Assembly (NCBI RefSeq): GCF_030418125.1 | Contig: NZ_JAUHTR010000001.1 | Span: forward strand, 310,001 to 374,000 | Length of the DNA: 64,000 bases | Source of the DNA: Fictibacillus fluitans | Lineage (GTDB): Bacteria; Bacillota; Bacilli; Bacillales; Fictibacillaceae | Reading direction: 5' to 3' | Part shown: piece after piece, positions 24,938-32,417 of the stretch | Layout of the letters: each line of letters begins with the position of its first letter | Position numbering within the stretch: position 1 is the stretch's first letter | Translations under genes and position numbers: made by a program | The notes under the pieces: generated by a model | Database searches by the model: none | What the model was told of the DNA's origin: nothing | Seen by the model: only the letters and a program-made list of their open reading frames with translations

Positions 24938-25136
24938 CCTCTTGAAAGTAATCTTTATAAAACCCGCCAATCTTGCCTGAATTGTCCAATACAAAATAGA
25001 ATTCCTCGGTTTCATTTTTCACTTCATAGGTTTTGCCTTCTGTAAGCACACGATTTACCATATACTTTGCAGCGTTCGTATGTACACATTTTACCTTTTT
25101 AACGGTTTCCTTGTTATTCCAAGTTTGATGAATCAT
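24930..25136 (-). CDS. Small conserved hypothetical protein (possibly DUF6501 type)
   Basis: A 68-residue soluble protein with a pattern I associate with a small Bacillus family (probably DUF6501): MIHQTWNN, VKCVHTNAAKY, VNRVLTEGKTYEVKNETEEF and GKIGGFYKDYF. Alternating hydrophobic strands suggest a small beta-barrel of about five strands, SH3-like in size. AGGAGG at 7 nt before ATG 25136 gives a secure start. Function unknown. Confidence 0.65.
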   Translation of the reverse strand: MIHQTWNNKETVKKVKCVHTNAAKYMVNRVLTEGKTYEVKNETEEFYFVLDNSGKIGGFYKDYFQEVQ

Positions 25137-25206
25137 TTTTCTGCCTCCTTATCTGCTTGCTTATTATTTTAAAGGAATATGTTCTTTTTTTAAAGGGATG
25201 CAAACA

Positions 25207-25236
25207 AAAAGAAAAGCCCGAGGTAAATCAGGCCTT
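25207..25236 (-). terminator. Terminator after the small stress-type gene
   Basis: On the minus strand AAAGGCCTGA pairs with TCGGGCTTTT (two GU pairs) around TTTACC, followed by CTTTTTG. It lies immediately after the TAG stop. Confidence 0.65.
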
Positions 25237-25237
25237 T

Positions 25238-25381
25238 CTATTCGAAATCATCAGGATTTTTATCTTCTTTTCTTTTTTCAGATTTATCAGGGTCACGTTG
25301 AGGATCAATATCCTGATGTCTCGTTTCTTTTTCTTTTTGTTCGACAGACTCATTGTTTGTTTCGTTATTGTTTTCTGGCAT
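25238..25381 (-). CDS. Very small hydrophilic protein under a sigma-B-type promoter
   Basis: A 47-residue open frame, too short for usual cut-offs. The product is almost free of hydrophobic residues: it begins MPENNNETNNES, is rich in Glu, Lys, Asp, Asn and Gln, and ends KNPDDFE, so it is likely disordered. Evidence that it is real: GGGAGG 7 nt before ATG 25381 (the ATG two codons upstream is too close to it), a terminator right after the stop, and a near-consensus sigma-B promoter 30 nt upstream. Such small charged proteins are typical of the general stress regulon; the function is unknown. Confidence 0.7.
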   Translation of the reverse strand: MPENNNETNNESVEQKEKETRHQDIDPQRDPDKSEKRKEDKNPDDFE

Positions 25382-25410
25382 GTCCATCCCTCCCTGTCAA
25401 TAAAATTACT

Positions 25411-25435
25411 GTACCCTTTTTAACATGATTTAAAC
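25411..25435 (-). promoter_or_regulatory. Sigma-B promoter for the 47-residue gene
   Basis: On the minus strand GTTTAA, 13 nt, GGGTAC: a perfect -35 and 5 of 6 in the -10, at the ideal distance upstream of the start codon. Confidence 0.75.
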
Positions 25436-25534
25436 GGTTTTAATCTCAGGGAAAACAAACTTATTCAGCAAATAAAAATCGTCTGGCAGACGAACAAAAC
25501 CGCTTAAAAGATGAGGAAAATCAACGGAGATAGA

Positions 25535-25562
25535 AAAAAGCGCCTGAGGGCGCTTTTTTATT
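25535..25562. terminator. Terminator after dctA
   Basis: AAAAAGCGCC/GGGCGCTTTTT (loop TGA) with U-tracts on both strands; it lies just past the dctA stop. Confidence 0.75.
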
Positions 25563-26832
25563 ATGCAGTTTTACTTGCCATTTCGAGATCAAGTACCGCT
25601 TGTTCGCTCTGTTTCTCATCGAATTCATTCTCGCTTTTGGAAACCACGATTGTAGCAATCCCATTACCGATCAAGTTTACAATCGCACGGGCTTCACTCA
25701 TAAAGCGGTCAACTCCAAGAAGCAATGCCAGCCCTTCAACAGGAATGACCTGCATGGCGGAAAGGGTTGACGCCAGGACTATAAATCCTCCTCCTGTTAC
25801 AGCAGCAGCTCCTTTGGATGTAAGCATAAGCACGGCAATGATGGTTAATTGCTGTGTCAGACTTAAATCTACATTGAAAACTTGAGCCAGAAAAACAACA
25901 GCCATGGAAAGGTAGATGGAGGTTCCATCCAGGTTAAACGAATAACCCGTTGGAATGACAAGTCCTACTACTGATTTAGAGCAGCCGAACTTTTCCATTT
26001 TGTTCATCATGCGCGGAAGTACAGATTCCGATGAACTTGTTCCAAGAACAATCAGAATTTCATCTTTAATGTATCTCAGGTATTTCCATAAACTAAAGCC
26101 ATACATCTTACAAATGATATTCAATACAACTACTACGAATAAGAACATGGTGGTATATACTGAAATCATCAATTTTCCTAGCGGCAAAAGAGAAGCAAGT
26201 CCGAAGTTGCCGATTGTAAATGCCATCGCGCCAAATGCGCCAATAGGTGCCGCTTTCATAATGTAGCCTACTACATTAAAGAAAACCGTAAGCAGCTTAT
26301 CAAAGAAATCAATAACAGGTTTTCCTTTGTCTCTCAAGGCTGTCAGCCCCACCCCAAACAGAATGGAAAAGAACAGAACCTGCAGGATATCACCTTTCGC
26401 AAACGCATCAACCATATTGCTCGGAACGATATGGGTGAAGAAGTCGAGCCAGTTGATGCCGCCTTCTCCCCCTTCGGATGTGAACTGCGAAACATCCCCT
26501 TTTTGCAGCTTATCAAAGTCCAGTCCAGCTCCAGGCTTAATAAGGTTAACAACAATGAGGCCGATCACCAGGGCAAAGGTTGTTACTACTTCAAAATAGA
26601 TAAAAGCTTTTCCTCCGACTTTCCCTACCTTCTTCATGTCTCCCATTTTTGCAATCCCTAAAACAATGGTAAGAAAAATAATCGGGGCAATGACCATTTT
26701 AACGGCATTGATAAATGTATCACCGAGCGGTTTCATTTGCTTGCCCGCATCCGGCCAGATCAGCCCTACTGTAATACCAAGAATAATCGCAATTACGACT
26801 TGAAAGGTCAGGTTTTTAAACAATGGTTTCAT
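25561..26832 (-). CDS. dctA: C4-dicarboxylate:cation symporter
   Basis: A 423-residue member of the dicarboxylate/amino acid:cation symporter family with eight membrane helices plus two re-entrant loops. Hallmarks are [14 protein letters not shown] (HP1 Ser-rich loop, near 265-280), [15 protein letters not shown] (TM7, near 297-311) and [20 protein letters not shown] (TM8, about 368-387) with the Asp/Arg/Asn residues that bind substrate and sodium or protons. It imports succinate, fumarate and malate and corresponds to B. subtilis DctP. It follows dctR in the same direction but has its own promoter flanked by two cre sites and tandem GACCAAAAA repeats. AAGGAGG precedes ATG 26832. Confidence 0.93.
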   Translation of the reverse strand: MKPLFKNLTFQVVIAIILGITVGLIWPDAGKQMKPLGDTFINAVKMVIAPIIFLTIVLGIAKMGDMKKVGKVGGKAFIYFEVVTTFALVIGLIVVNLIKPGAGLDFDKLQKGDVSQFTSEGGEGGINWLDFFTHIVPSNMVDAFAKGDILQVLFFSILFGVGLTALRDKGKPVIDFFDKLLTVFFNVVGYIMKAAPIGAFGAMAFTIGNFGLASLLPLGKLMISVYTTMFLFVVVVLNIICKMYGFSLWKYLRYIKDEILIVLGTSSSESVLPRMMNKMEKFGCSKSVVGLVIPTGYSFNLDGTSIYLSMAVVFLAQVFNVDLSLTQQLTIIAVLMLTSKGAAAVTGGGFIVLASTLSAMQVIPVEGLALLLGVDRFMSEARAIVNLIGNGIATIVVSKSENEFDEKQSEQAVLDLEMASKTA

Positions 26833-26854
26833 GGTTTTCCTCCTTATGAAAAAC

Positions 26855-26868
26855 TGAAAGCGTTATCA
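26855..26868 (-). promoter_or_regulatory. cre 1, in the dctA leader
   Basis: TGAAAGCGTTATCA fits the cre consensus TGWAARCGYTWNCW at all 14 positions. It lies just downstream of the predicted dctA transcription start, a classic CcpA roadblock position. It is also the left arm of a 12-bp inverted repeat. Confidence 0.75.
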
Positions 26869-26879
26869 CCGATAAAACG

Positions 26880-26908
26880 ATGATAACGCTTTCTGAAAAT
26901 TTAGTGAA
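26880..26908 (-). promoter_or_regulatory. dctA promoter overlapped by cre 2
   Basis: On the minus strand TTCACT (26903-26908), 17 nt, TATCAT (26880-26885): a weak -35 as expected for an activator-dependent promoter. A second cre-like site, TGATAACGCTTTCT (26881-26894, 13 of 14), covers the -10 and spacer. Confidence 0.55.
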
Positions 26909-26927
26909 TATTTAGGTGATATTGTCC

Positions 26928-26945
26928 TTTTTGGTCTTTTTGGTC
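26928..26945 (-). repeat. Tandem GACCAAAAA repeats upstream of the dctA promoter (candidate DctR site)
   Basis: Two exact 9-bp copies in tandem, ending 20 nt upstream of the -35 element and 8 nt past the dctR stop. The placement suits a class I activator site for the adjacent response regulator. Binding by DctR is inferred. Confidence 0.5.
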
Positions 26946-26952
26946 TTCCTCG

Positions 26953-27651
26953 CTAATTCTCCCGGTTTTTCATCAAGTAACGGTTAATCGGCCTGCCCAC
27001 TCCTCCATATTGTACATCGAGCTTAATTTCACCGGTCTTCTCCAGATACTCAAGATACCTTCTGGCGGTTACCCTGGCAATACCGACTCCTTCAGCTACT
27101 TCTTCGGATGATCTCCCTCCCGATTGGTCTTTTAAAAATCCGATGATCTGCATGAGTGTGTTTTGGCTCAGCCCTTTTGGTATGTCCTCTTGTTTGCGGT
27201 CCGGCACCGCTCCCACTGACAGAAGTGCATCCACCTCTTTTTGGGACATATCCCCCTGCATATAAAGCTGCAGCCGGTATTGCTTGTACCGTTCCAGTGC
27301 CTGCTGGATTCTCTCGAATTTGAACGGCTTGATAATATAATCTACCGCGCCCTGCTGCAGCATCGTTTGTATAGTCTGCCTGTCATTTGCAGCGGAAATC
27401 ACGATGACATCTACTCTAGACTGCTGTTTTCGAATCTCATGGATGGTATGTATTCCGTCGTGCTTAGGCATATAAATATCAAGGACGACAAGATCGGGCT
27501 GCAATTTATTGATCTGTTTTATTCCCTCCGCTCCATTTGCGGCCATTCCAGCCACTTTAAAGCCGGGAACCTTTTCAATAAATGCCCGGTTGATTTCCAA
27601 AACCATAGGATCATCTTCTATTAACAGTACGTTTATATTATTGTTTCTCAT
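26953..27651 (-). CDS. dctR: Response regulator for C4-dicarboxylate uptake (CitB family)
   Basis: A 232-residue regulator. The receiver domain covers ~1-125, with the acidic pair in IEDDPMVLE, the phospho-acceptor Asp in LVVLDIYMPKHDG (about residue 57), and Lys in VDYIIKPFKFE. The C-terminal DNA-binding domain (~160-230) has a helix-turn-helix in SSEEVAEGVGIARVTARRYL, the CitB/DcuR type. It is the partner of DctS, 12 nt downstream of it (dctS stop at 27664, dctR start at 27651). By analogy with B. subtilis DctR it activates the transporter gene that follows. AAGGAG precedes ATG 27651. Confidence 0.92.
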   Translation of the reverse strand: MRNNNINVLLIEDDPMVLEINRAFIEKVPGFKVAGMAANGAEGIKQINKLQPDLVVLDIYMPKHDGIHTIHEIRKQQSRVDVIVISAANDRQTIQTMLQQGAVDYIIKPFKFERIQQALERYKQYRLQLYMQGDMSQKEVDALLSVGAVPDRKQEDIPKGLSQNTLMQIIGFLKDQSGGRSSEEVAEGVGIARVTARRYLEYLEKTGEIKLDVQYGGVGRPINRYLMKNREN

Positions 27652-27663
27652 TGCATTTCTCCT

Positions 27664-29247
27664 TTATTTCATAGGAAATGTGATATAAAAGCTGGTTCCG
27701 CCGCCCGGGAAGGATGATAGCGAGATTTCTCCTTTCCCCTTGCTCACGATATCTTTTATGAGATAAAGCCCGAGCCCGAGTCCCTTGTCTCCCTTGGTGG
27801 TGATTCCTTTTTCAAAGATAGAAGGAAGAAGATCTTCAGAAATTCCAGGTCCGTTATCTTCAACAAGCAGCGCACATATTTCATGATCCTGTTCGATACT
27901 GACGTCGATTCTTTTAGAAAAAGAGTCGGTTTCATTCAGGGCATAAAATGAGTTTTCAATTAAATTTCCCAGAATAATAACGAAATCATGCTCATTCAGA
28001 TGGGAAGGAAGATACTCCAGATGGCTTTGACTGTCAATATTAACCTCTATTTGCAGTTCTTTTCCTCTGCTGACTTTGCTTAACAGCAAACCGGCAATGC
28101 TGTCGTTCCGAATGTTCTTTGTAACCAGCCGGGTTAAGTTTTCCTGCTGTTTCGTAATATCAAAGACATATTGCAGGGCTTGATTTTTTTTGTTCAGCTG
28201 AATAAGTCCGGCTATCGTATGCAGTTTATTCAAATGTTCATGATTTTGAATGCGCAGAGCTTCCACAAACGCCTTTACCCCCGTCAGCTCTTCCGCCATT
28301 TTCGCCACTTCTGTCCGGTCCTGGAAAATGGCAACCGCTCCAATTACGGATTTTTCCACTTTAATGGGGATCCTGTTACTCATAATAATGTTACCGCTCA
28401 CATTAATTTCCTGATTAAACACGGCTTTTCCGTATTCAATAATCTCGGGCAAACGGGTATCCGGAATAACGCTCCGTATCGGCCTTCCAAGAAGATGGCC
28501 CCTCACATTGAAAATCTCTTTTGCCCTTTCATTAAAAATAGTAATCGTTTCATTCATATCTATGGCAATTACACCCTCATGCATGGCATGAAATGCAGCA
28601 GTGCTTTCTTCATACATGCGCACAATCTGATGGGGTTCAAGTTCGAACATCTGCTGTTTAATGTGCCGTGCAAGCATCCATGAACCTAAAAGGCCAAAAA
28701 GAAGCGTCAGAAACATAATGAGTGCAATCTGTGTTTTCAATCCCTGGAGTATTTCCAGATAACCTGGCAGAATGCTCCCGACAATGACCACACCAACCTG
28801 TTCAAGCTTTTCATTCTTTATCGGCATAAAAGCCCGGACCGCGATTCCAAGGTCTCCTTTCGCTTTTGAAAGATAGGTGTGATCCGCAAAAGCAGGACCT
28901 TCGTCCGCACCTGAAGACTCCGTGCCAATTAATCGTTGAACCGGATGTGAGTAGCGGATGCCATCCATGTTTAAAACAACAATATAATCGGTGTTATTGA
29001 TCACGCGGATGTTTTCGACTATAGGATTGATCACTGCCGCGCCATTCTTTCTTTGAATTTGTTTTTGTACATCCGGCAACTGTGCCACCGTTCTGGCGGT
29101 GATCATTCCCCTCTTTCCCAGCTCATCTTCTCTCATATCAACAATTTTTCCGGTAATAATAATCCCGCCAATCAAAAGGGAGAAGAGAACGATTCCAAAA
29201 GAGAGAAAAATAATCTTCCACCGGATGGGCAATTTCAGAACATTCAT
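27664..29247 (-). CDS. dctS: C4-dicarboxylate sensor histidine kinase (CitA/DctS family)
   Basis: About 527 residues. A first membrane helix (IIFLSFGIVLFSLLIGGIII region), an extracytoplasmic single-Cache/PDC domain (~40-170, with GVVIVGSI), a second membrane helix, a cytosolic PAS domain (~215-310, with VIAIDMNETITIFNERAKEIF), an SpoB-type dimerisation region with the phospho-His in QNHEHLNKLHTIAGL, and a HATPase domain (LGNLIENSFYAL, VEDNGPGIS, GLGLGLYLI). The start at 29247 (MNVLKLPIRWK) has AAGGAAG upstream and is preferred over an in-frame start 33 nt earlier. It is divergent from dctB, the binding protein that, in B. subtilis, is needed for dicarboxylate sensing. Confidence 0.92.
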   Translation of the reverse strand: MNVLKLPIRWKIIFLSFGIVLFSLLIGGIIITGKIVDMREDELGKRGMITARTVAQLPDVQKQIQRKNGAAVINPIVENIRVINNTDYIVVLNMDGIRYSHPVQRLIGTESSGADEGPAFADHTYLSKAKGDLGIAVRAFMPIKNEKLEQVGVVIVGSILPGYLEILQGLKTQIALIMFLTLLFGLLGSWMLARHIKQQMFELEPHQIVRMYEESTAAFHAMHEGVIAIDMNETITIFNERAKEIFNVRGHLLGRPIRSVIPDTRLPEIIEYGKAVFNQEINVSGNIIMSNRIPIKVEKSVIGAVAIFQDRTEVAKMAEELTGVKAFVEALRIQNHEHLNKLHTIAGLIQLNKKNQALQYVFDITKQQENLTRLVTKNIRNDSIAGLLLSKVSRGKELQIEVNIDSQSHLEYLPSHLNEHDFVIILGNLIENSFYALNETDSFSKRIDVSIEQDHEICALLVEDNGPGISEDLLPSIFEKGITTKGDKGLGLGLYLIKDIVSKGKGEISLSSFPGGGTSFYITFPMK

Positions 29248-29366
29248 GACCGTCTTCCTTCCGTAAATTCTACAGAACATTGTATCATGGTTTTTAAGAT
29301 ATGCTAGACTGTAAAGAGGAAATAAAAGCCTTATGGAAAACTAAAGGACGCGGAGAATAGAAAAGC

Positions 29367-30422
29367 ATGAAAACGTTTATAGGAATTGCCTTATTTCTTG
29401 TCACAGGACTTTTGCTTTCATTTTATATTGGTTTTCACTTTGATTTTTCTGAGCGAAAGCTGGTTTCCGATGATGACCAGGAAGGCATTAAAGAACAGAT
29501 CGTTATTAAATTCAGTCATGTGGTTGCAGAAAATACGCCGAAAGGGCTGGCTGCCCGAAAATTTGCCGAGCTGGTGGACCAAAAATCGAACCATAAAGTC
29601 AAGGTGGAGGTATTTCCAAACGGCAGCCTTTACTCGGACAAAGAAGAACTCCAGGCCCTGCAGGACGGGGACGTCCAAATGATTGCTCCCGCGACATCAA
29701 AGCTCGGGAGCATCTCTCCCAAATGGCAGGCCCTTGATCTTCCGTTTGCATTCCCTACCGAAGATGCCATTAATGAAGGGCTGGACGGAACCATTGGAAA
29801 AACACTGCTGTCCTCACTCAGCAGCCATAACATTAAAGGGCTGGGATTCTGGGTGAACGGGTTAAAGCAGATTACCAACAAAAACCACGCCATCATCTCT
29901 ACTGATGATTTTAAAGGACGTAAATTCAGAATTATGTCGAGCTCAGTTCTGGAAAAACAATTCGATCTTCTTGGCAGCCAAAGCGTACCAATGGATTTTA
30001 ATGAAACGTACAAAGGCTTGGAATCCGGGGAAGTGGATGGAGAGGAAAATACAATTTCCAATATCTATTCCAAAAAATATTACAGGGTGCAAAATCACAT
30101 GACAATCAGCAACCATGGATTCCTTGGATATGCCATACTGATCAACCACAAGTACTGGAACTCCCTGCCTAGAGATGTGCAAACAATCATCCAGGACGCC
30201 ATCAAAGAAACGGTAGTGTGGAATCAAAAGCATTATATCTCCATGAATAAAAAACAGCTGAACTCGATCAAAAAGGAATCCGATATTCAGATTCATACGC
30301 TGAGTGCGGGAGAGAAACAGAAGTGGACAGAAAAACTCCAGCCTCTTTATCAACAGTATGAACCTGCTGCCGGAAAATCGCTGATCCGAAAAATTGAGCA
30401 ACTACAGCGCAAATACCAGTAA
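29367..30422 (+). CDS. dctB: TRAP-type C4-dicarboxylate-binding protein (sensor partner)
   Basis: A 351-residue exported binding protein of the DctP/TRAP solute-receptor family. A single uncleaved-looking N-terminal hydrophobic helix (residues ~4-24) and no lipobox suggest a membrane-anchored form. Family blocks include IKFSHVVAENTPKGLAARKF, NGSLYSDKEELQALQDGDVQ, FPTEDAINEGLDG, GRKFRIMSS (with the carboxylate-binding Arg) and GEVDGEENT. No TRAP permease genes (DctQ/DctM) are present. It is divergent from dctSR, which matches B. subtilis DctB: a protein dedicated to presenting fumarate or succinate to DctS rather than transport. Confidence 0.9.
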   Translation: MKTFIGIALFLVTGLLLSFYIGFHFDFSERKLVSDDDQEGIKEQIVIKFSHVVAENTPKGLAARKFAELVDQKSNHKVKVEVFPNGSLYSDKEELQALQDGDVQMIAPATSKLGSISPKWQALDLPFAFPTEDAINEGLDGTIGKTLLSSLSSHNIKGLGFWVNGLKQITNKNHAIISTDDFKGRKFRIMSSSVLEKQFDLLGSQSVPMDFNETYKGLESGEVDGEENTISNIYSKKYYRVQNHMTISNHGFLGYAILINHKYWNSLPRDVQTIIQDAIKETVVWNQKHYISMNKKQLNSIKKESDIQIHTLSAGEKQKWTEKLQPLYQQYEPAAGKSLIRKIEQLQRKYQ

Positions 30423-30452
30423 AAAAACGCCTCTCAAAAGAGGCGTTTTTAC
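30422..30452 (+). terminator. Terminator after dctB
   Basis: AAAAACGCCTCT pairs with AGAGGCGTTTTT around CAAA; A and T tracts on both sides. Confidence 0.8.
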
Positions 30453-30482
30453 TTTTAGAGAACGCCCCTTAAAGGCGTTCTA
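30453..30482 (-). terminator. Hairpin at the end of the MurE paralogue gene
   Basis: AGAACGCC pairs with GGCGTTCT around CCTTAAA, overlapping the stop codon. There is no full U-tract directly after it on the minus strand, but the neighbouring stem supplies one. Confidence 0.5.
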
Positions 30483-31946
30483 ATTTGGAAGCACCAGTTG
30501 TTCCTGCTGCAGAAATTGGATGGTTTCTTTGTCGTTGGAGGTTGGAAGCTGGAATCTTTGCTTGTAGGTTTCCTGCCCCTTCCCTGTAACAAAAACCCAA
30601 TCGCCGTCCTTCGCTTCTTTCCAGGCGTGTTCTATTGCTTTTGTACGATCAGTAATAATGATCACATTATCCTTCGCATTATCTTCTTTCAACCGTTCCA
30701 GTTCACCAATCATTTCTTCCGCCGGGACTTCATTCAAATCATCAAAGGTAAGGATCAGGTGATCGCATTCAGAGGAGCAAAGATCAACAATTTCACGTCG
30801 TTTTGTTACATCCCTGTTGCCTCTAAATCCTAAAATATGAATGATCCGCTCTGCGTTCTCCCGTTTGGCGGTCTGATAGCAATACTCAATCGCATCTTTC
30901 GTGTGTGCATAATCCACGATAAATGTAGCTCCAAAAGAATGGCTGTATGTTTCAAACCGGCCGGGTACACCAGGGAACTTATCCAATGAAGCAATCACTG
31001 TCTCAAGCGGAAGCTTCATTTTCGAAATGGTCAGCAGTGCACCGATTGTATTCCATACATTATGAAGTCCGGGCAGCGGCAATTGAAAGATGTATTCATT
31101 CAACTCATGCTTCATTTTAATCACGGGAAAGTATTCAGTACAAACATTGACCAGTTTTAGGTCATCATGATTATTGGTTCCAAACGACGAAACATCATGA
31201 CCGGATGCTTCAACCTGTTGTATGAGCTTTCTTCCCCATTCGTTATGTGAAGCAATGACAGCTGCTCCATTGTTCTTCATTTGTTTGAAAAGCTTGGATT
31301 TCACATTGAAATATTCTTCAAGACTTTCATGATAGTCCAGATGGTCATGGCCGAGGTTGGTAAACAGCGCATAATCGAACAATATTCCTTCCACTCGCTG
31401 CTGCTCAATGCCATGTGAAGATACTTCCATAATCACAACTTCATCCCGGCTTTCGGCAAGGAGGGCCTGCAATTCAAGAGGATCAGGTGTTGTATTTTTT
31501 GATACAATCTTTTCGTTGTTCACAATGTTATGAACGGTCCCAATCAAAGAGCATGTTTTTCCTGCTTTTTCGATCATGTGCTTTAACAAATAAGCAGTAG
31601 TGGTTTTACCGTTTGTTCCTGTAATTCCGATCATTACATGATTTTGATAAGGGTGGCCAAAATACTGGCTTGCGAGATGAGCCAGTGCTTTTCTTGAATC
31701 CGGCGTCTGATAGTAAGGAATATCCAGGTCGGCTGGAGGCTGTTCACCGATAACAGCCACAGCACCTTTATCAATCGCCTGCTGGATATACCGGTGACCG
31801 TCCGCGGCAAACCCCTTGATTGCTACAAACAGGTCACCGGGACCGATTTTTTTTGAATTAAAATGGATGGCGTTGATCGAAATGGAAGGAAGATGATTTA
31901 CACGGTCTGTGATGGTTATTTCTTTTAGCAGTTCGTCCAATATCAT
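30480..31946 (-). CDS. MurE-like Mur ligase paralogue with altered amino-acid-recognition motif
   Basis: A 488-residue Mur ligase with the three-domain MurE plan: N-terminal UDP-MurNAc-binding domain (~20-95), central ATPase domain with the P-loop GITGTNGKTTTA (about 107-118), NTTPDP, MEVSSHG and FTNLGHDHLDYH (with the carbamoylated-Lys region YFNVKSKLF), and a C-terminal ligand domain with VDYAHTKDA and ILGFRGNRDVTKR. Bacterial MurE enzymes adding meso-diaminopimelate carry DNPR in the C-terminal domain; here the aligned stretch reads LTFDDLNEVPAEE, so DNPR is absent. It stands alone, away from any division/cell-wall cluster. It may ligate another amino acid or serve a specialised wall or capsule-like polymer. 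The assignment to the ligase family is firm, the substrate is not. Confidence 0.88.
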   Translation of the reverse strand: MILDELLKEITITDRVNHLPSISINAIHFNSKKIGPGDLFVAIKGFAADGHRYIQQAIDKGAVAVIGEQPPADLDIPYYQTPDSRKALAHLASQYFGHPYQNHVMIGITGTNGKTTTAYLLKHMIEKAGKTCSLIGTVHNIVNNEKIVSKNTTPDPLELQALLAESRDEVVIMEVSSHGIEQQRVEGILFDYALFTNLGHDHLDYHESLEEYFNVKSKLFKQMKNNGAAVIASHNEWGRKLIQQVEASGHDVSSFGTNNHDDLKLVNVCTEYFPVIKMKHELNEYIFQLPLPGLHNVWNTIGALLTISKMKLPLETVIASLDKFPGVPGRFETYSHSFGATFIVDYAHTKDAIEYCYQTAKRENAERIIHILGFRGNRDVTKRREIVDLCSSECDHLILTFDDLNEVPAEEMIGELERLKEDNAKDNVIIITDRTKAIEHAWKEAKDGDWVFVTGKGQETYKQRFQLPTSNDKETIQFLQQEQLVLPN

Positions 31947-32053
31947 GCATGTGTGCTCCCCTTTTTTACTGTAGATTGAGCTCTATACATATCATTTCGC
32001 TAAAAGGGAGATTTTATCGTACTTCCATTCGACATCTTTCGATTTTGTTTGGA

Positions 32054-32299
32054 TTAATTTACTGTATTCAAGTCGAGCAATTCGTAAGTTAGCTCGGTCT
32101 GGCCGTTCTTCCAGGTCATTTCATTTATTTTCGCAATCGCCACCGGCTTTGTTTCTTTTGTTTTACGGATTTCGAGCGGAATATCCAACGGGTACAGGCG
32201 GTACCCTTCTTTTGTCAGCGTGTAAAGATTTGAGGATTTCAACCGGATTTCTTTATTCTTTGTCACAATCATCGTATTCAATTCCATCGGCATACCCAT
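32054..32299 (-). CDS. Small conserved protein, DUF2584 type
   Basis: An 81-residue protein of predicted beta-rich structure: MGMPMELNTMIVTKNKE, YTLTKEGYRLYPLDIPLEIR, TKPVAIAKINEM and LTYELLDLN. This matches the DUF2584 pattern I know from Bacillus (MGMP-E-NT-IVTK opening and GYRLYP block). Function unknown. AAAGGGG lies 8 nt before ATG 32299. It sits between the MurE paralogue and odhB as a separate unit in the same direction. Confidence 0.7.
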   Translation of the reverse strand: MGMPMELNTMIVTKNKEIRLKSSNLYTLTKEGYRLYPLDIPLEIRKTKETKPVAIAKINEMTWKNGQTELTYELLDLNTVN

Positions 32300-32381
32300 T
32301 GAAACAGCCCCTTTGTTTTTTATTTTCTCCGTCTTTATTGTAATGCGGGAACAAACTTTTGCCTATATATTTGCAAACAAA

Positions 32382-32410
32382 AAAGCCGGGGAAATATTTT
32401 CCCCGGCCAA
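32382..32410 (-). terminator. Terminator after odhAB
   Basis: On the minus strand GCCGGGGAAA pairs with TTTCCCCGGC around ATAT, followed by TTTTTTG. Confidence 0.8.
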
Positions 32411-32417
32411 ATTAAAA

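Noticed and set aside
26887-26901. CodY-like 15-mer overlapping the dctA promoter spacer
   Set aside because: 12 of 15 matches, but AT-rich context makes chance likely and the cre explanation of the same bases is stronger.
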